A stretch of 64,000 nucleotides of DNA, taken from assembly GCA_054601695.1 (NCBI GenBank), contig BAAHQB010000252.1:186001-250000 (forward strand). The letters are read 5' to 3'. The notes below the pieces were generated by a model. That model saw only the letters and a program-made list of their open reading frames with translations, had not been told where the DNA came from and did not search any database. Of this stretch, positions 1 through 28,297 are shown piece by piece (the stretch's first letter is position 1; each line of letters opens with the position of its first letter). The position numbers and the translations under genes are program-made. The stretch comes from Amorphochlora amoebiformis. Its lineage: Eukaryota > Cercozoa > Chlorarachniophyceae.

Positions 1-20
1 ATATATATATACATGTATAA

Positions 21-51
<31 letters not shown>

Positions 52-66
52 GTATATATACCATAC

Positions 67-14186
<14,120 letters not shown>

Positions 14187-14940
14187 TCCATGGTTGGCTG
14201 AGTTGGATTCTGAGCGAACACACCATTTTTTTTGGCCTCCTTTTTTTTTTTTTCCAAATATTGTGATTATTTTTAGGTCACCTAATAGGCGTACGAACGC
14301 TAGCGCGCCAAGAACCAGGAGCAGAGCCCTTGGGATGGTGGAACCTCGGCGTCTGCGTGCCCGCGCACAAGGTGAACCTTGTCACGCAGAATGACAACGA
14401 AGACAGGGGTTTTGGCGATTTTCCCAATGAAACTGTCTTCTGGCTATTAAGATTGATACTTGAGGTATTAAAGTTCGATATGCTATATCGGTTTGGGAGA
14501 TCCTAGCTTTCGGTTTCAACACCGTTCTGAACTTACCCCAATCCTGCAGATCTCGCTAGAGATACTTTGAGCAAGCGGCAAGCCCATCTCAAGTTTTCAG
14601 TCCTGCATATATTTAGACCATCCAAGCTAGAATCTAGACGACAATTACGTACTTCGACGATTTCCTTCAACGCGAGCGGAAATCTCCCGCCTAGTTTTTT
14701 TTTTTGCTTCCAGTGGTGACATCTTATTCCCAAAAAAAGTTGAAGCATTCTTGTCTGCTGTGTTCTTCTCCTAGATATATAGGGATTTTTTTTTTCCTTT
14801 TTTGTTCCCTAAACTCCGCCAAATCTTTATCACCACACATCCCAGTCGTCTGCTTCTCTCGCAGCTAGAGGGGTATCCTAAAGGTGTCGCTCCACAACTC
14901 TCACGCCTCTCTTCAGGAAGGTGACTTGCAGTCTGACAAC
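14187..14940. promoter_or_regulatory. Divergent intergenic region between the Pumilio gene and the P-type ATPase
   Basis: About 750 bases of ordinary composition between the proposed minus-strand start at 14186 and the plus-strand start at 14941. It is free of AT microsatellite, unlike nearly all other non-coding DNA here. It holds short T-runs (14227-14254, 14695-14705, 14787-14800). I see no convincing TATA box or known operator. It is inferred to contain both promoters and 5' leaders. Confidence 0.45.
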
Positions 14941-15493
14941 ATGTCAGCTAAAGTTCACCCTGTCCTGACCTCTACTGCCTCAATTGAAGCACAAGATCCT
15001 CTCGGTGCTATTAAACGGAACAAGAAGCCATTGAGTTTTCGGAATTCTATCCACATGGTTCAGAGGCTGTCGCAGCGAGGGATCAATCAAAATGACAAGT
15101 CCACCGGCGGCTCCAACAAATCATCGAAGCAAGATTCGCTTGCAGAGGGGCCGAAGGCTGAAGAGGAGGAGAACGAGTTTTCCAGATTGTCCACGGTTAA
15201 GGTGGAGGTCAAGAACATCGACTTCTCCAACGAACGTGCGTGTGTGGGATAAGGGTTGGGAGCTTGGTACTGGCAGGTATCTATATATTCGGATCAAACC
15301 GCGCTAATACCACATTTGTCTTTAGTTGCCCAGATTCCATTGGAGGAGTGTATCTCGAGGCTGAAGGTCGATACCAGTGTGGGGTTGAGTAAGGAGGAGG
15401 TGGAGACAAGATTACAAAAGTTCGGAGAGAATATGCTAGACTCGGTGAGTCGAATTATGGATATGTCAAAATATTTTCGCTATAATGATATAG

Positions 15494-15579
<86 letters not shown>

Positions 15580-15640
15580 CAATGAACAAAATTGTGCGAG
15601 TAATTATGTTTTTGTGTAAACACATGCATGTAAATGTATA

Positions 15641-15678
<38 letters not shown>

Positions 15679-15710
15679 ACATATATATACATATACATAT
15701 ATATATTTAT

Positions 15711-15743
<33 letters not shown>

Positions 15744-15748
15744 GTATG

Positions 15749-15785
<37 letters not shown>

Positions 15786-15867
15786 GGACCCACCTCCCTC
15801 CTTCCTCGCCCTCTTCATCGAACAGTAAGAAACCCTCCCCTCGGTGTTCCATCGTGACATAATATAT

Positions 15868-15917
<50 letters not shown>

Positions 15918-16505
15918 TATATTTACACATGAATATATACAATATGTCTAAACATTCAATGATAATATTTTACCTGTCATAAATGAAATATTCTCCCAAT
16001 ACAGATTTGAAGACGCTCTAGTCATTATGCTCATAGCAGCATGTATCGTGTCCATGGCCCTAGCACAGTTCGCCGCAGGGACGACGATCATTATAATCGT
16101 TATGTTCAACGCCATTCTCGGCGCCTGGCAGGTGGCCTACACCCCTTCAAGCTGTTTCGAGAGAGAGCGAGAGTGACAGAAAGAGATTGGTTTTAAGGGC
16201 GGGAAGATCGAAGAGAGAAGAGACAGAGATAGAGACTAAAAAGAGATAGGAAGTAGAGAAGTAAAGAGGGCGCTAGATGGAGACAAAATGAGATGATGAG
16301 AAGAGAGATCCAGCTCTTACGACCATCAGGAACATGGCGCTGGGGCAGCCCTAGAGGCGCTAGCTAGTCTACAGGGAACTAAAGGGTTTTTCCTACGCGA
16401 TGGCGTTGTGCAAGAGACGAGTGGGAGTACTGCTGTTCCGGTATATTCAATTGTATTAAGGGATGTATAGATGTATGAATGTATATGCTTTTACATATAA
16501 ATATA

Positions 16506-16541
<36 letters not shown>

Positions 16542-16692
16542 CACATTTATATATATAGTATGCATATTTATATATATATATATATATATATACATATTAT
16601 ATATATATATATATATATGCATATCGTACTTGTATCGTATGTAGATATGCATGAATAAAACTATGCACGTAATGATATACTACAAATATATG

Positions 16693-16727
<35 letters not shown>

Positions 16728-16853
16728 TTAGATAAAACTTGATGATATTTTGAAATAGGGAGATATTGTAATTATAAACACGGGCAACAAAGTTGTGGCA
16801 GACATAAGGCTCCTGGAGGCCAAGGACCTTGAGGCGGAAGAAGTCATATATAA

Positions 16854-16898
<45 letters not shown>

Positions 16899-17137
16899 GA
16901 TATATATGATATATGTTAATATATGTGTATGTGTAAGTATCCTGGAGAAAGGAAGGTAGGAGGGAGAAAGAAAGAGAAAGAAAGGAGTTATAATGCACAT
17001 ATAATATATTATTATAAATATATAATATATATATATATGTTAAATCTATATATACAGAGCCTATTTCATATTTTATAATAATATCTCAAGAGTAATATTC
17101 ATTTCTATATATTTTTTATACATGTACATACTCGCAT

Positions 17138-17192
<55 letters not shown>

Positions 17193-17806
17193 CAAATATG
17201 TATACGTATTACATACTTTTCCTAGTCTTCCCTAACGGGTGAATCGGAAGGCGTCCGCAAATTCGTTCAGCCTCAAGAGTCCTCAGAATCCAAGGTACAA
17301 CCTCTTAACCCGAGTCAGTGGTAAGGGATACGTATACCATAAGATAGTCCAGCTTAGCATGAGAGTCAACTAGATCACAATAATACTTTTAGGGGATGCA
17401 TTCCCACAACAAATTATATATGTTCTTACTTATATACATATCATATATATATATATATATATAAATTATATATGTTATAAATCGTATATATCAACCTCAG
17501 GAACTCGTCGCCGATAAGAAGGAGAAAGAAACCTCCCTTACGCTATCGAATATGTTGTACATGGGGACGGAGATAACTCAGGGAAAGGGGAAGGGAATCG
17601 TCTGTCAGACGGGTATGAAGACTCGGATCGGGGAGCTCGCAGAGCGAATAAAGGACGTCAGCTCAGGGATCTCCCCGCTAAAGGTCAATACTTGAAATCG
17701 AGAGGGTAAAAGAGAGAGCTCACCTAGAGAGTGAGAGAGAGTTCCTTAACTCAGGTGCTTTTTACCTTTCTCAAGTGCGATATATTTGTATATCATATGG
17801 GGTATA

Positions 17807-17848
<42 letters not shown>

Positions 17849-18033
17849 AATATATATATACATATATTATATATAAATATATACATATATATATGTATAT
17901 ATATATATATATATAATATTTATTGCAGGCCAAGCTGACGAGTCTTGGTATGCGTCTTGGACTGTACTCTCTTGGTATCTCGATCATTATTTTTATTATT
18001 GGAGTTTCCACTGGCCGCGGTACATATACACCT

Positions 18034-18086
<53 letters not shown>

Positions 18087-18201
18087 AGAATGTTGTTATT
18101 TGCACATACTTTTTTTATGTGTGTGTGTGTGTGTGTTTGTACATATATATTTTTATCCGCTTCATTGTGAGTGTGCACTGGACCATTATTAATATACATG
18201 G

Positions 18202-18278
<77 letters not shown>

Positions 18279-18302
18279 AGATATGTACATTATATATATA
18301 TA

Positions 18303-18338
<36 letters not shown>

Positions 18339-18493
18339 TATGTACATATAGGGTGAATATTTATTGAGCTCCATACATTGCTTAGTTTTCTTTCTTTCAG
18401 GCCGTGATCCGACCTCGGAGGAGCCATTATGGTTGCAGATGCTGCTTGTGGCTGTTTCTCTGGTGTGCACGTACTACAATATGCATACATACA

Positions 18494-18531
<38 letters not shown>

Positions 18532-18630
18532 AACAAATTAGACTGTAGCTGCTGTCCCTGAAGGACTTCCCGTGTGTGTGACTATGAGTTTAGGTATAAA
18601 ACTAACCATACATATTATACATAATGTATT

Positions 18631-18675
<45 letters not shown>

Positions 18676-18743
18676 GCTGTCGGTATGAAGACAATGACTA
18701 ATCGTAACGCTCTTGTAAGGAAATTGGCGTCTGTCGAAACGCT

Positions 18744-18806
<63 letters not shown>

Positions 18807-18901
18807 TGTATACATATAAGTACATACGTGTGTGGGTGATTGTATTTGTATTTATATATACATGTGTGTATAAATGTATGTGTGTATAATTATACATATA
18901 T

Positions 18902-18946
<45 letters not shown>

Positions 18947-19055
18947 TTGTATATATAAAAGGATCTTGCTCAATAATATGCACGGATAAGACGGGCACTC
19001 TAACCTGTGGCAAAATGACAGTACAAGCCATCTGGTAAATATGATATACACACAC

Positions 19056-19105
<50 letters not shown>

Positions 19106-19591
19106 TACACGTATATCTGGCAAGAGGATAGATGGTACAGGCCATCTGATATACTATTTCTCTCACTCTTTCTTAAATGTGGTGTATAGTACATACATAA
19201 ATATATGTATATTTATATATACATTATGGATACATATATTTATCTATACATATATATATATATATTGATTTTTTATTATTTACTATTTGTTATTTATTGT
19301 TATTAATATTGCTATTATTATCATCATCATTATACTTATCATATGAATTCATTTATATGTATATTATTCAGGCAATACGGACATATGTATAGAGTCTCGG
19401 GAATTGGATATAGCCCGGAGGTGAGTCGTCGCTTTCCTCTCCCCCCTCCCTGTCCGTCTCATTCCCTCTCATAACCCAGTCTTTCTTTTTAACTCTACCT
19501 CTCCTCCTTTCTCTCCCTGTTTCTCCTCTCTCCCCCCCCCCCTCTCCCCCTCCTAGTTCTCTCCGCACAGGTCACCTATCCTCTTCAATAC

Positions 19592-19667
<76 letters not shown>

Positions 19668-19795
19668 CAAAATATTTCAGGGTGAGGTGAGAGACGAGCA
19701 AGGGGGAAGCGTGAGTACGGGTTTGGACGGAGACGTTGGACCAGTTTTGGGGGGATTTCTTCTTTGTAGCGATGCGACGGTATGTAAGTATACGG

Positions 19796-19851
<56 letters not shown>

Positions 19852-19973
19852 CCATATATGTTATATAGGTTGAGTTACAAGAGGTAGAAAAGGAAGAGGG
19901 AGGTGTGAAGGTGAAGGTAAAGGAATGGGTCGGAAAGGGAAATGCTACTGAGAGAGCACTCGTAGTGGCCGCG

Positions 19974-20025
<52 letters not shown>

Positions 20026-20133
20026 ATATATGTATATATGTATATATGTGATATAGGCTAAGACTGTAGTTAAGGAGTACTCTAGAGGAGAATGCCAATG
20101 ATGGATGTTAGTATGATATCTATGTGTATACAA

Positions 20134-20191
<58 letters not shown>

Positions 20192-20243
20192 CGCATATAC
20201 CTCCAGGAAATGCGGTATAGAAAGGGAGGACATACAGAGGTAG

Positions 20244-20301
<58 letters not shown>

Positions 20302-20693
20302 TTATATGCGAGTAAGGTCAATTAAAGAGAATACCAATATTTTCTCCCGTCTATTATGCAATATATCTAGTATAGACACACGTGTATATGTATATATGTA
20401 ATTTTTTTTTATATTTATTCCACCCAAATATAAAACAGAACATATTAAAAAAATTCATGCCATCAGAGAATTCGAAGAAATCGCTCAAAATCCGTTTTCT
20501 TCAAAGCGAAAGATGATGTCAGTACTTGTGCAGTCCGTGGGTGTCTCCAAAGTCTTCGGTAAAAACACCAAAAATACTGTGACACAGCAACGTGTCACGG
20601 CGGACAGTCAATGACATGGGTGACGCCGGGTGGAAGGGTCAGAAATAGTGTTGAACGGGAATTTTCGTTAGTATGCGGACATTTAATATGTGA

Positions 20694-20724
<31 letters not shown>

Positions 20725-20931
20725 GGCGAAGAAAGATTTCATGCAATCACAAAAGGAGCCCCGAACCGGGTCCTTGACCGCTCGAACTTCAGACTTGTTG
20801 AAGGCAAGAACATCATATATACGTGAAAATATGTGTACTAAATATATATATATATATATATATATATTGTCCTTGACCTCTTGACCTCTTGACCTCTCGA
20901 CCTTCGATTTGAGAGGCAAAAATATCATACA

Positions 20932-20985
<54 letters not shown>

Positions 20986-21117
20986 TTTTGTATTACATAT
21001 GAATGTATATATATATATACATATTTTTATATCTATATATATTCCTTGCCGCCCGACCTTGAGACTGGCTAAGGCTAAAATGTGAATATATGTAAATTAT
21101 ATGTATATTATACGTAC

Positions 21118-21155
<38 letters not shown>

Positions 21156-21416
21156 AAATATATATATATATATATATACTCGCTGAAGGAAACCATACTT
21201 TATTACGTAAATATATGTAGATTATATATATGTATAAATATATATGTATATATATGTACATATATATATATATATATATAATACATACATATATATATAT
21301 ACATATATATATATATGTATATAAATGGATATATTGTATATATACAGGCAAGCGAGTTCCTATGTCATTGGAAGACCGCAAAGATATCCTTGAAGTCGTC
21401 AACCAATTGTCCTGTC

Positions 21417-21467
<51 letters not shown>

Positions 21468-21776
21468 TACAATCTCCAACCCCACTGTCTCCCTTTCTCT
21501 TCTTCCTTCTCTCACCTCTCACATCCTCTCTCTGACTTCCTAAACGACCTCTCCCTTTTCTCTCTCTCTCGATCTATAAATGTGTGTTATCAATTAAAAA
21601 GAAATCTATATTATATACATATATATATATATATATATTATTCAGGCGCTGCGGGTCCTGGCCGTTGGAGTTCGTGGGTAATTATATGTATAATGTAAAT
21701 CTATACATATTTGTTTTTTCTTGGTTGTATATTATTTCTTTCAAGAGTATGCTATAATAGATATTTATGTATAGAC

Positions 21777-21832
<56 letters not shown>

Positions 21833-22022
21833 CGTGTGTATGTATGTGTATATGTATGTGCTTGCTTGTCTATATTCACACTAGATCCATTTCAAGAGTA
21901 AATATAATAAAATCATATATATGTGTAATATATGTGTATATATATACGCAGTTTTGAGACTTCTCCTTCAAGTCTCTCAGCTCAAGATCTAGAGGACAAT
22001 CTCACATTCCTGGGTAAATATG

Positions 22023-22087
<65 letters not shown>

Positions 22088-22232
22088 GTGTGTGTGTGTG
22101 TATTTACCTTTATTATCTTTTTCTGTAGCTTCAACTTTATCTTTATCTAATAAGTTTTACATCTAGTACAGTGTGGAATATAATACAATAGTTTCTATTT
22201 ATTTAATACATGTATGTCGCTTAAGTCTTGCG

Positions 22233-22270
<38 letters not shown>

Positions 22271-22347
22271 TATATTTATTTATACATGTGTGTCTTCCTA
22301 GGTCTTGCAGCGTCAATTGATCCGGAAAGGTGAAGCTTCTATGCTAT

Positions 22348-22386
<39 letters not shown>

Positions 22387-22679
22387 GTATATATAGTATA
22401 TATAGTATATATATATATATATAATGTATACATACATAATATAATATATAGTGTATGTATTGTGAGCGTGAGTTTAAAAAATTTCAAAGAGGGCAAAGGG
22501 ATAGAAGAGGGAAATAAAAATGGAGAGAGCGAAACACAAGAGAGCATTAGGGGTGACTATACAGGCAGTATAAATATGTACATTGATGATTACCACATTT
22601 GGTTGCATGTACAGATACCGTGTGAATATGCACATTTGTGTTTACTCGCATGTGTCCTGGATATAAATATGTACATACT

Positions 22680-22716
<37 letters not shown>

Positions 22717-22891
22717 TCAGTGATTTCTCCCTGTGGTATATGTATGGAGGCATTCTCAGTGTGTCTATAGGTGTTTGCGGCTTGAATACATTTGTCATAT
22801 ATATGTACATATATGTAGAGACTAGAGAGAGAGAGAGAGGTAAGTGCCGGGAAGGGTTATTATATAATGCGAACGTGTATAAATTATATGC

Positions 22892-22925
<34 letters not shown>

Positions 22926-22967
22926 TATACATATATATATATATATATATATATAAATATATTTATG

Positions 22968-23012
<45 letters not shown>

Positions 23013-23819
23013 AAGTATATTTATGTATTTATTTATTTACATATGTTTATGTAGACCAGAGGTTACTGCAGCTATTGAAAAAGCGCGTAGAGCCGGGGTT
23101 GCTACGGTATGTATTGCACAATATATACGTATATATACATACATGTACACTAACATAATATAATATATGTGTGTGTATAGAGACATTCTTAATAGAGATG
23201 AGGCGGTTATGATAATCGCGACCATTTCGCAACGGCTCGCTCAAAGATTCTCTTAAAATTTATTTATATAATGTATTAAATATATAAATACTTATATATA
23301 TATATATATATATACATATCAGGTTATGATAACCGGAGACTACCTTGCGACGGCACGCGCTATCGCAGAGAACATCGGACTTTTACAAAGGGGTCCAAAA
23401 AAATCGGAAAAGGTTTGGAAGATTACGACAATCCCTAGAAAATTACGAAGATTACTACGATTCTTTGAAAATTTAAGATTACAATATTATCTGGAACATT
23501 CTCTTCGATTATCTTATTCTTCTCTCTTTCTTGCATTTGCTATATACTATATATATATATATATATGTATATATATACATGTATATCTGTTTTTACGAAT
23601 ATATGTATGTATATGTATACGTAAATGTATACGCATGCAGAAAAATATATACATGACAGGTTATGGATTGTTCACAGCTAAGGGTGTTGGGAAGTGAAAT
23701 TGACAAACTCCGCAAGGAGGTTTTTCCAGCCCAATTTCTTACTTTCTGTTTTCTTTTTTTTTTTTAAGATTTTCTCTTCTTTTTTTTTCTTTCTCTTTTT
23801 CTCATTTTTTGGTCTGTAT

Positions 23820-23862
<43 letters not shown>

Positions 23863-24195
23863 GCACACACACACACATATATATATAGGTGAAAGAAGGT
23901 GTGGAAGGTGCCAAAGACCAGTTGGAGATGGTTCAGGCTAAGGTGAATAAGAAACAAAATTGCTCGTCGAAACCTCTTCCTCCCTCTCTTCTTTCTCTCC
24001 TCTCTCCCTCTTTCTTCCTATCCTCTTCTCTCTCACATTCTCTTCTCCCTCTCTCCTCCTTTCCCTTGGCCTCTTTTCCTCTTTTCTCCCTCCTTTCTTC
24101 TTTAATTTCTTATCTTTCTCACCCCTTCAGCTAGCTCACCCTCATAGCTCTCTGTGTATCTGTTCTAAGATGCATATAATATATGTGTATGTATA

Positions 24196-24243
<48 letters not shown>

Positions 24244-24659
24244 GCACTCATATGCCCCTAGGTCGACCAAATAACAAAAAGAGTAAAGGTATACGCGCGG
24301 GCGGAACCCACCGATAAGATCACTATTGTAGAAAGCTATCAAAGACAGGTATACACGCACTAGAGGGAGTGAATGTTGAGGCGAGCGAGAGAGAGAGAGG
24401 GAGCTAGAAGAGAAGACTTAGAGAGCAAGAGGAGACAAAGGCATGTCTGAGGGACGCCGTTGGGAGACAGAAATATCGAAGAAGATTAATTTGCATGGTA
24501 GAGAGAAGAAGCTGAATGTGAATATTTAAGTTTATATTATATGTATGCAATATATATATATATATATATATAATGTAAATATATATAGGGCCACGTGGCA
24601 TGTATGACTGGTGACGGTGTTAATGATGCGGCTGCACTACAGGTTTATATTTTACACAG

Positions 24660-24713
<54 letters not shown>

Positions 24714-24835
24714 ACACATATACACATTTAGGGTGCCAACATTGGTGTTGCTATGGGTTCGGGAACAGATGTGGCCAAAGGGGCTGCCGACATGGTAATT
24801 TTAAGGCCTTTTACACACTTATATGTATATACATC

Positions 24836-24879
<44 letters not shown>

Positions 24880-25139
24880 TATATAAAATATATATATATA
24901 TATATATCTAATGAATTTACATCTTCCCATCCCTTCACTTTAGTCCTAACCGTTAGCCTAACCCAACCAAGATTTGTTTCCTCGCCCTTCCCAGGCCCTT
25001 GATAAGTCTCAGTAATCCAAATCCTAACCTTAAGGATACCCTTGATGAGTCTCCTAATCCTAACCCTAAGGTTCTTCTTGATGACTCATTTGCTACGATT
25101 GTTGGAGCTATCGAAGAGGTGTATGTGAATTCTAATTTA

Positions 25140-25197
<58 letters not shown>

Positions 25198-25494
25198 CAG
25201 AAGAGCCGTCGGTTCTCAAATGTAACAATATTTCTGTTCGTTATGTATAACATATATGTATATATATATGTTGTATATAGGGGCGCAAAATCTACTCAAA
25301 CATCTCAAAATTTGTCTTCTTTCTCCTGTCCACAAACGTCGCTGAGGTCTTCGTTATCCTTATCGCGATGCTTATAGGTATACCATACATACATATTCAA
25401 ACATTTAAAATTCATTTTCCTTATCCTAAGGTCTTCGTATTCTTATCGCAATACTTAAAGGAAATACAATGATTACATATATATATATATATAT

Positions 25495-25532
<38 letters not shown>

Positions 25533-25685
25533 TATAGGCCTTCAACCCCCTTTGACTGCAATCCAGATACTTTGGCTGAATTTGTGTACCGATGGTTTGC
25601 CTGCGGTTGCTCTTGCTACAGAATTTCCCGAGGTATACTGTAATAATGACAATGGTAAAATTATACGTAGAATTGTATATACATA

Positions 25686-25739
<54 letters not shown>

Positions 25740-25752
25740 CAATTACATATAT

Positions 25753-25783
<31 letters not shown>

Positions 25784-25810
25784 TATGTATACATATACAT
25801 ATATATATAT

Positions 25811-25841
<31 letters not shown>

Positions 25842-26041
25842 TTTAAACATGCAAGTTGTAACGCTGTTACATATGCACATTCAAAAACATCTATACATGC
25901 ATTTTCATATAAATATAATATATATATATATATATTTTATACACACATATATATATATATATATATATGTGTGTACATTGCAGCCCGGGATTATGGATGA
26001 AGGTCCGAGGCCAGCCACTGAGCCCATTGTGGAGAAGGTAC

Positions 26042-26100
<59 letters not shown>

Positions 26101-26399
26101 AAAATGTGTATCAGGTTATGCTAACTGGGATCGGTATTCAAACGGTAGTCGAAACTGGTTTATGTCTTACCGCATATCTCGTTGGCTTAGAATGGAATAC
26201 AGGTGTTATATGTTGTATATTTAATATATGTGTATATATATATATATAATATATATATGATATATAGGGATATATATATATATATATTTATATATATGTA
26301 ATATAATATACATATATATATATATATATGTATATATATCACCTCTCTCGTTTGCTTAGAGTGGAACAAGGATTCACACGAACACATCTTTACATATAT

Positions 26400-26473
<74 letters not shown>

Positions 26474-26576
26474 GCATATACATCACACACATACGTTCAG
26501 GGTCATGGACTGGAACGAACGGTGATTTAAGTGATGAAGAATTGAATATAGGTGTTGAAAAGGCTCAAACTATGGT

Positions 26577-26635
<59 letters not shown>

Positions 26636-27500
26636 TATATATAAACGGTTGAGTACAGATGTGAAGACTGAAGACTATTTATATAGAGTATATATAGTAA
26701 TATACATATATACATATTATATATATATATATATATATATATACGTTATTTGAATTGAGTAAAGGATTGAAAAACCTCAAACTACGGTACATGCATAAAT
26801 TCCATGCATATATCTAGGTAATCTACTTGATAGTTTTCCTAGAACTTCTCAGAGCATACACTTCCCGCGCTCTCCGAACCTCTGTATTTATGATGGAGAA
26901 ACAAAACTGGTTTATGCACGGTGAAAACATTATTATCTCTCTTTCTTCTCTTTTCGTCTCTTTCCTCTACACATATCTCTCTCTCTCTCTTTCTTTCTTT
27001 CCCCCTGTGGTCTTCCTCTCCTCCTACCATCTTTCTCTCTATAAATATGTGTATTATATAGTACTTATATACATTTGTACAAATGTATACATAATATATA
27101 TGTCTTCTCTCTGCCTCTCCCTCTCTTTCAACTCTCTAGATTGTCTCTCTTGTCTGTCTTGTTCTCTTTGTGCTTGGGTCATTTAGTATTTCTCTCTCTT
27201 ATGTATTATGTATGCGTGCTGCAATAAGAATGTACTTTCTAACATAAAACATATGCGTATCTAATACCCCATATATTATATATATATATATATACGCTTT
27301 ATGTATAGGCGCAGTCCTAGCCTCTGTAGGACTGACTCTTATCGTGGGTCTCGCGCCACACATCTCGGATGTATTTGGTCGGAATAAAAATTACAGAAAG
27401 AGAACTATGTCAAGTTGTCTTTTCTTTCTTTCCCTATGTCGATTGACTGTGTAGTTTTTTTAATGTTTGGGTGAAGGAAATGCGTGTATGTGAATATATG

Positions 27501-27547
<47 letters not shown>

Positions 27548-27915
27548 ACACAAACAGGTGTATTTCCACAAACACACAACACGATGCGAAAAAAATACAC
27601 GTGCGAATGCGAACCCCATGTATTTGTTTTATTCCCAGGCATGCGACCACTGGGCTCTCGTGAGTGGGCTCTCGTCCTCGGCCTAACGCCTATATGTGCT
27701 ATCATTGATGAGCTTACGAAGATTGTGTACCGGGTTGTTGGATTCGGTGCCCGTCCCTCTGCCCTCTCGGAGAAGGAGAAGAAAAGAGGCGGTAAGAGTT
27801 TATGTATGTGAAAACACATGTACACACATATATAACACACTTAGGTTTGTATTTACATATGCTTGAGCATGTACGGGGGCGGAGGTTAGGTGAGATTTGA
27901 GCGTAAATGTTAATA

Positions 27916-27974
<59 letters not shown>

Positions 27975-28154
27975 GTATGTACATATGTATATAAATATAT
28001 ATATATATACATATATATATACATATATATATATATACATTATTTAGAACCCGGTTTGAATGACAGAGACACGCATACATTCATCAGAAGGAAGGTGTGC
28101 TATAGGAGTGTATCCATATTACAAAGTATATATATATATATATATATATATGTT

Positions 28155-28185
<31 letters not shown>

Positions 28186-28297
28186 AAATAGTATTTATAT
28201 AAATATAAACAATCCCCACTGGAATCAGGAGTTGAAGGAACACGATATCGATTCCCCTAACACATTCGACGTGGTCAACATAGAGGAGGGCCTATGA
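14941..28297 (+). CDS. P-type Ca2+-transporting ATPase (type II, SERCA/P2A-like), 41 exons, 1135 aa
   Basis: The 41 exon lengths sum to 3408 bases and every phase closes. Exons: 14941-15235, 15326-15444, 15787-15824, 16005-16131, 16330-16464, 16759-16842, 17226-17294, 17501-17683, 17929-18019, 18401-18465, 18542-18593, 18677-18745, 18962-19034, 19372-19420, 19681-19779, 19869-19975, 20207-20239, 20467-20558, 20726-20803, 21348-21418, 21646-21677, 21952-22013, 22302-22329, 23055-23106, 23323-23412, 23660-23719, 23889-23942, 24262-24348, 24589-24642, 24732-24794, 25071-25118, 25281-25377, 25538-25632, 25984-26037, 26115-26202, 26501-26574, 26818-26920, 27309-27377, 27639-27791, 28048-28094, 28229-28297. 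Motifs: actuator TGES 270-273, VPEGLP 407-412, phosphorylated Asp451 in DKTGTLT, KGAP 603-606, TGDGVND 805-811. Likely Ca2+ ligands are Glu409, Asn872 and Glu875 (TM5), Asn900/Thr903/Asp904 (TM6) and Glu998 (TM8). It should pump cations across a membrane with ATP; Ca2+ specificity is inferred from the ligand set. Start is the first in-frame ATG after an upstream stop. Confidence 0.9.
20804..21347 (+). other. Probable GC-AG intron of the ATPase gene (intron 19)
   Basis: The upstream exon reads through [11 protein letters not shown] to GTTGAAG, followed by gcaagaac; no GT is placed to keep the frame. The next exon starts after tatacag with GCAAGCGAG. Using GC as donor gives phase 1 on both sides and joins VE to GKRVPMSL, the expected P-domain order. 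All other ATPase introns I placed are GT-AG. The 544-base intron also holds two diverged copies of its own upstream junction (20868-20935 and 21046-21090). Confidence 0.7.
22556..22800 (+). repeat. Diverged satellite copies inside the ATPase gene
   Basis: Segments such as AGTATAAATATGTACATTGATG and CCGTGTGAATATGCACATTTG recall the 52-bp satellite unit, at a period of about 60 bases. They fill much of the 725-base intron 23, the longest in the gene. Confidence 0.5.
23950..24130 (+). repeat. Pyrimidine-rich tract in ATPase intron 27
   Basis: About 180 bases of CTTCCTCTCT-type sequence after the donor gtgaat. Similar CT-rich stretches occur in introns 14 (19430-19560) and 37 (26930-27160). Confidence 0.85.

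Noticed and set aside
20046-20090. ATPase exon between 19975 and 20207
   Set aside because: In the required phase it meets a stop at once, and exon 20207-20239 joins correctly without it.
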